From contig OU015532.1 in NCBI GenBank assembly GCA_907165065.1, forward strand, positions 44,246,839 through 44,310,838: a stretch of 64,000 nt of DNA. The letters run 5' to 3'. Under the pieces are notes generated by a model. That model saw only the letters and a program-made list of their open reading frames with translations. It was not told the DNA's origin and searched no databases. Position numbers and translations under genes: made by a program. Shown here one piece after another: positions 61,201 to 64,000 of the stretch; position 1 is the first letter of the stretch; the number at the start of each line of letters is the position of its first letter. The stretch is from Caprimulgus europaeus (lineage: Eukaryota > Chordata > Aves > Caprimulgiformes > Caprimulgidae).

Positions 61201-61276
61201 TGACTAACAGTGGAATTACTTGTTAACCTTCAAGCCCATGATGCAGTTGTGTTTATTTCCTGCTGTGATGGAGAAG
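61201..61276 (+). CDS. Candidate start-codon exon of the downstream gene (5' part of the coding sequence)
   Basis: A strong acceptor (pyrimidine run 'tatttttttcttttaaacag' ending at 61200) and a strong donor ('gaag|gtaagt', GT at 61277-61278) enclose 76 bases. In frame 2 a TAA at 61205-61207 closes the upstream side, after which ATGs at 61238, 61241 and 61268 lie in one open frame to the donor: MMQLCLFPAVMEK, ending in phase 0. The ATG at 61268 has the best context (G at -3, G at +4) and would give a protein starting MEK. Frame 1 is also open after its first codon, so a coding role in that frame cannot be excluded if a different upstream exon joins it. The protein is not identifiable from so few residues; the following exons lie beyond the window. 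Call is by splice signals and frame only. Confidence 0.4.
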
Positions 61277-64000
61277 GTAAGTTGTTCTTCAGATGTGTTA
61301 TGAGGTTATGATATCTAAAAATTTACTGCTATGTATGTCAAAGATAATATATATTGTACATTTGCGTGTCATGCATTTTAGAAATTATTTTTTCACCCCA
61401 AAGGCTGTAGAAAATGTTGTATAAAATAAGCTATCATGGGAAGTTTTAATAGTGAGCTATTTATTTGATCATGAAAAATAACTAGCCATTGTCTTGTCTT
61501 ATTTTTCTAGATATCCTTTTGAATCAATCTTCTCTCTTTTAGATTTTACTTTATAATTTGAATCAAACATTTGTATTTGCTATGAACAGATTTTTTTTGG
61601 GAGGAAACCTTTGCAGTAAGATGTCTTGATTGAATGTCCTGAAACTTCCTAAGCTTTTTTTTTTTATGGAGGATATTTAGACTTGTGGTAGATAAAAATC
61701 CAGAAAGTTTTGAATATTTTTTTGTTTTAAACTTCCATTAAGTGTAACAAGCTGTTGGTAATTGAGGTCGCTACACAAGATGCTATATAAATACTAAATA
61801 AATACTAAAATAAATACTAAATATTTACTACTAAAATAGTAGTAGTAAATATTAAGTACTAAATAATACTGAAATAAAAAGTGAGTTCATGTCTTACAGA
61901 AAGGCAATCTAGGTAACAACTAAAGAGATACATAGAAGAGAATGAGGAGATACTAAAACGTTCTAACACAGTAATACTTAGTCATAGTCCTTGAAATGTT
62001 GATTTCTAGTTGCTATGATAGAACTTTGAAAGGGAGTAAGATAAGGAGGTAGAAAGATTTAGTCAGTTCACTGTCAGCCCAAGAAAATCTAATAGATATT
62101 TGTAGAAGAAAGACTACCTGTGGTCAGTGCAGGACAGGAGAAATATTAACATGTCCCTGCCAATGTTAGTAAATTCTTAAAAAGCTAGAAAATGAGTGTT
62201 TTAGTGAAGAACCTTAAATATCACAAAATGATCCTGCTTGTGTCATAGGGAGCTAGAACCTCGGAGGGAGCCTACAGAGGGGTTCAAAGAGCTGAGGTTA
62301 TAAAGATACAATATAAAACCAGGAGTATGTATTTCTTGGTTCCTGTTGAGTGTAAATTAGAGAAGCATGGACAGGGGTCAGTACCAAAGAAGAAATACAT
62401 TACTCTGGATGCAGTTGGATGAAGACCTGGCTAATTGCCATTTTGAACAGCAAGGAATAATGTAAAGCAATGTAATAAAATATAAAGTAATACTAGAAAT
62501 TCTGTTGTGGTGAAAGAATTAAGACCTTGTTCAGTAATGGTGCCAAGATTATTCTTCTGAATAACAACTCAGGTATTTGTGGTAGTTGGAGATCACTGAT
62601 GGAGGAGGGGGCTTATAGGAAAGAAGTGTAATACATTCCTTAGTTACTTTCCTACAGGATTCTGATTGAACCTAGACTTGTGAGGAAGCTGCAGAATTAC
62701 ACTTACTGTTTTCTCAGCTTCAGTTCTTAAGAACTTCAGAAAAGCAGTAGCAACCTTGTTTTGGTGACTTCTGTCTTCTCCTCACTGATCATCAGTCATT
62801 TTTAGGGAATTTATTGCTGTTACTTGGCTTGCAAATACAGCAGCTCTGGAGCTGTCAATCAGCTCTCAGTTTATAATCCACATCCCTTCATCTTTTCTTG
62901 TTGACTTTATTTTCATTGCATCAGTAATTGCTACCTACAGCTGTAGGATAAAATTAGTTATACAGAGCAAATACCTCTGTTTGAAGCTGCAAAAACCTCA
63001 AAGTATTGACTTCCTAAAAACAAGAAGAAATTTGGCATGAGAAGATTGTTTACTGGGCATTCCGAGTATTTGTCTGTTTCTTCCTCTGCTCTCCTTTCTG
63101 AAGGTGTTTTCATTTGAAAAATCTGCAAAGTTGTTTTGAGCTATAAAATTTTATGCAGTTAAATTGAAAAAAGTCTCTGGTCAGCAGAGCATTTTAGAAT
63201 GCACACTAGAAACTCAGGTCCCTTTATGGTTCAGTTTTCCTTTGCTTTGAATTTCTTGTCTGTATGAGAATATATATTCTGCTAGTGCTTCTAAATGAAT
63301 CTTAAGACAACTCTTCTCAAGGTGATAATCTTGCTTTTAAACTCTAGCTTTAATTCTTTAACTTGTGGTCAAGGAATTATTTCGAGGAGGAATTTATCTT
63401 CTCCATAAACTCTGTAAGTCTGAAAAGTCATCAAGCTTCCACTTTTAGTGGCAGAATCTCTCTAACGGAATTTCAGGGAGGTTAAATCACATTGTGTCTT
63501 TCTCCCAAGCTTGTTCTTGTCAGTTATGATTTTGTTTTCTGACCAAATGAAATGAGCAGGCCAGTAACTGTCACATAGTTCAGTCACTCACTCAGTACCC
63601 TCTCTCCTGCCAGGCAGTTTTCTGTGGTGAAGAGCCAAAATTATAGTATTTGAAGGCTTCAGTATTGAATAAATCTCCACTTGCAACTAAATTGAAAAGG
63701 GTGGTGAATTCCTTTAAGAAAATGTTTAATTTGAGGATAATCTGCTGGTTCTATCAGATAAGCAGATCATATTTATTTATGTAAATAAATTATAAGGGAG
63801 TATATGAAGAGAAAATCACTGAAATTGCTCAGATCAATCCATAGAGTTAAAAAATTAGGCTTTTACAGAAACAGCAGTGAAGATGAAGGTGTGGATGTAG
63901 GAATAAATAGTAAACAAGTCTCATGATTATATTTATTTATGTCCTGTGGTACATGTGAGTAGAAGTTAAGAAGAAAAAAAGAAGTAAATTTACACAATAA
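61277..64000 (+). other. Start of the third intron of the downstream gene (partial)
   Basis: AT-rich sequence after the donor at 61277. It contains an AAATACTAAAT-type low-complexity patch at 61785-61875 with an inverted repeat. No exon, repeat element or regulatory site was recognised in 61880-64000. Confidence 0.4.
61820..61853. repeat. Perfect 14-bp inverted repeat with 6-base loop
   Basis: Arm 61820-61833 ('aatatttactacta') is the exact reverse complement of arm 61840-61853, with loop 'aaatag'. It is embedded in a low-complexity AAATACTAAAT region, so it may have arisen by slippage. Confidence 0.85.

Noticed and set aside
1-64000. tRNA, rRNA, snoRNA, CRISPR or prokaryote-type gene clusters
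   Set aside because: No such signals were seen on either strand; the window is vertebrate intron and intergenic DNA.

Overview
This is vertebrate nuclear DNA, almost certainly from a bird. The evidence is a dozen pieces of CR1 LINE retrotransposons with the typical avian 3' end (lightly diverged copies of the 'ggttgcccagagaagctgtg' and 'cagtgacaggacaaggggca' segments and the octamer-like 'gattctgtgattct' tail), one solo LTR that matches the common avian ERVL LTR pattern, a compact CpG island promoter, AT-rich introns, and no bacterial-type gene packing. There are no operons, CRISPR arrays, tRNA or rRNA genes that I can support. Nearly all of the longer open reading frames are chance frames in intron, CR1 or GC-rich promoter sequence.

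Layout. 1-920: last intron and terminal coding exon of a plus-strand gene that I cannot name; it ends at a TGA at 918-920. 921-7280: intergenic DNA with CR1 fragments (1214, 5797, 6934) and a 191-base CTCCT microsatellite (4122-4312). 7280-9110: a strong CpG island with an NRF1-type site, two short GC-rich tandem repeats and a first-exon splice donor at 8533/8534; it is read as the promoter and untranslated first exon of a second plus-strand gene. 8534-64000: long introns of that gene, with small candidate exons at 33062-33138 (all three frames closed, so untranslated) and 61201-61276 (likely contains the start codon). The rest of the gene lies beyond the window. A weaker candidate exon is at 56981-57066.

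The introns carry most of the mobile DNA: a plus-strand CR1 with reverse transcriptase remnants and an internal deletion (about 12955-14167), a second long CR1 (18205-20239) split by a 564-base foreign insert, antisense CR1 tails at 25169, 30015, 40990 and 42082, sense copies at 47400 and 59785, a possible LTR around 34990-35620, and a clean 645-base ERVL solo LTR with a perfect 5-base target duplication (43289-43933). Simple repeats include a 135-base T-rich tract (20562-20696) and TA-rich blocks at 48657 and 58526.

I do not see an undescribed biological system here. The points most worth a second look are the untranslated exon with its own short upstream reading frame, the nested insert in the CR1 at 19.4 kb, the solo LTR, the pentanucleotide repeat and a T4G3-type quadruplex motif at 39.3 kb. 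Gene names are left empty because none could be recognised with confidence.
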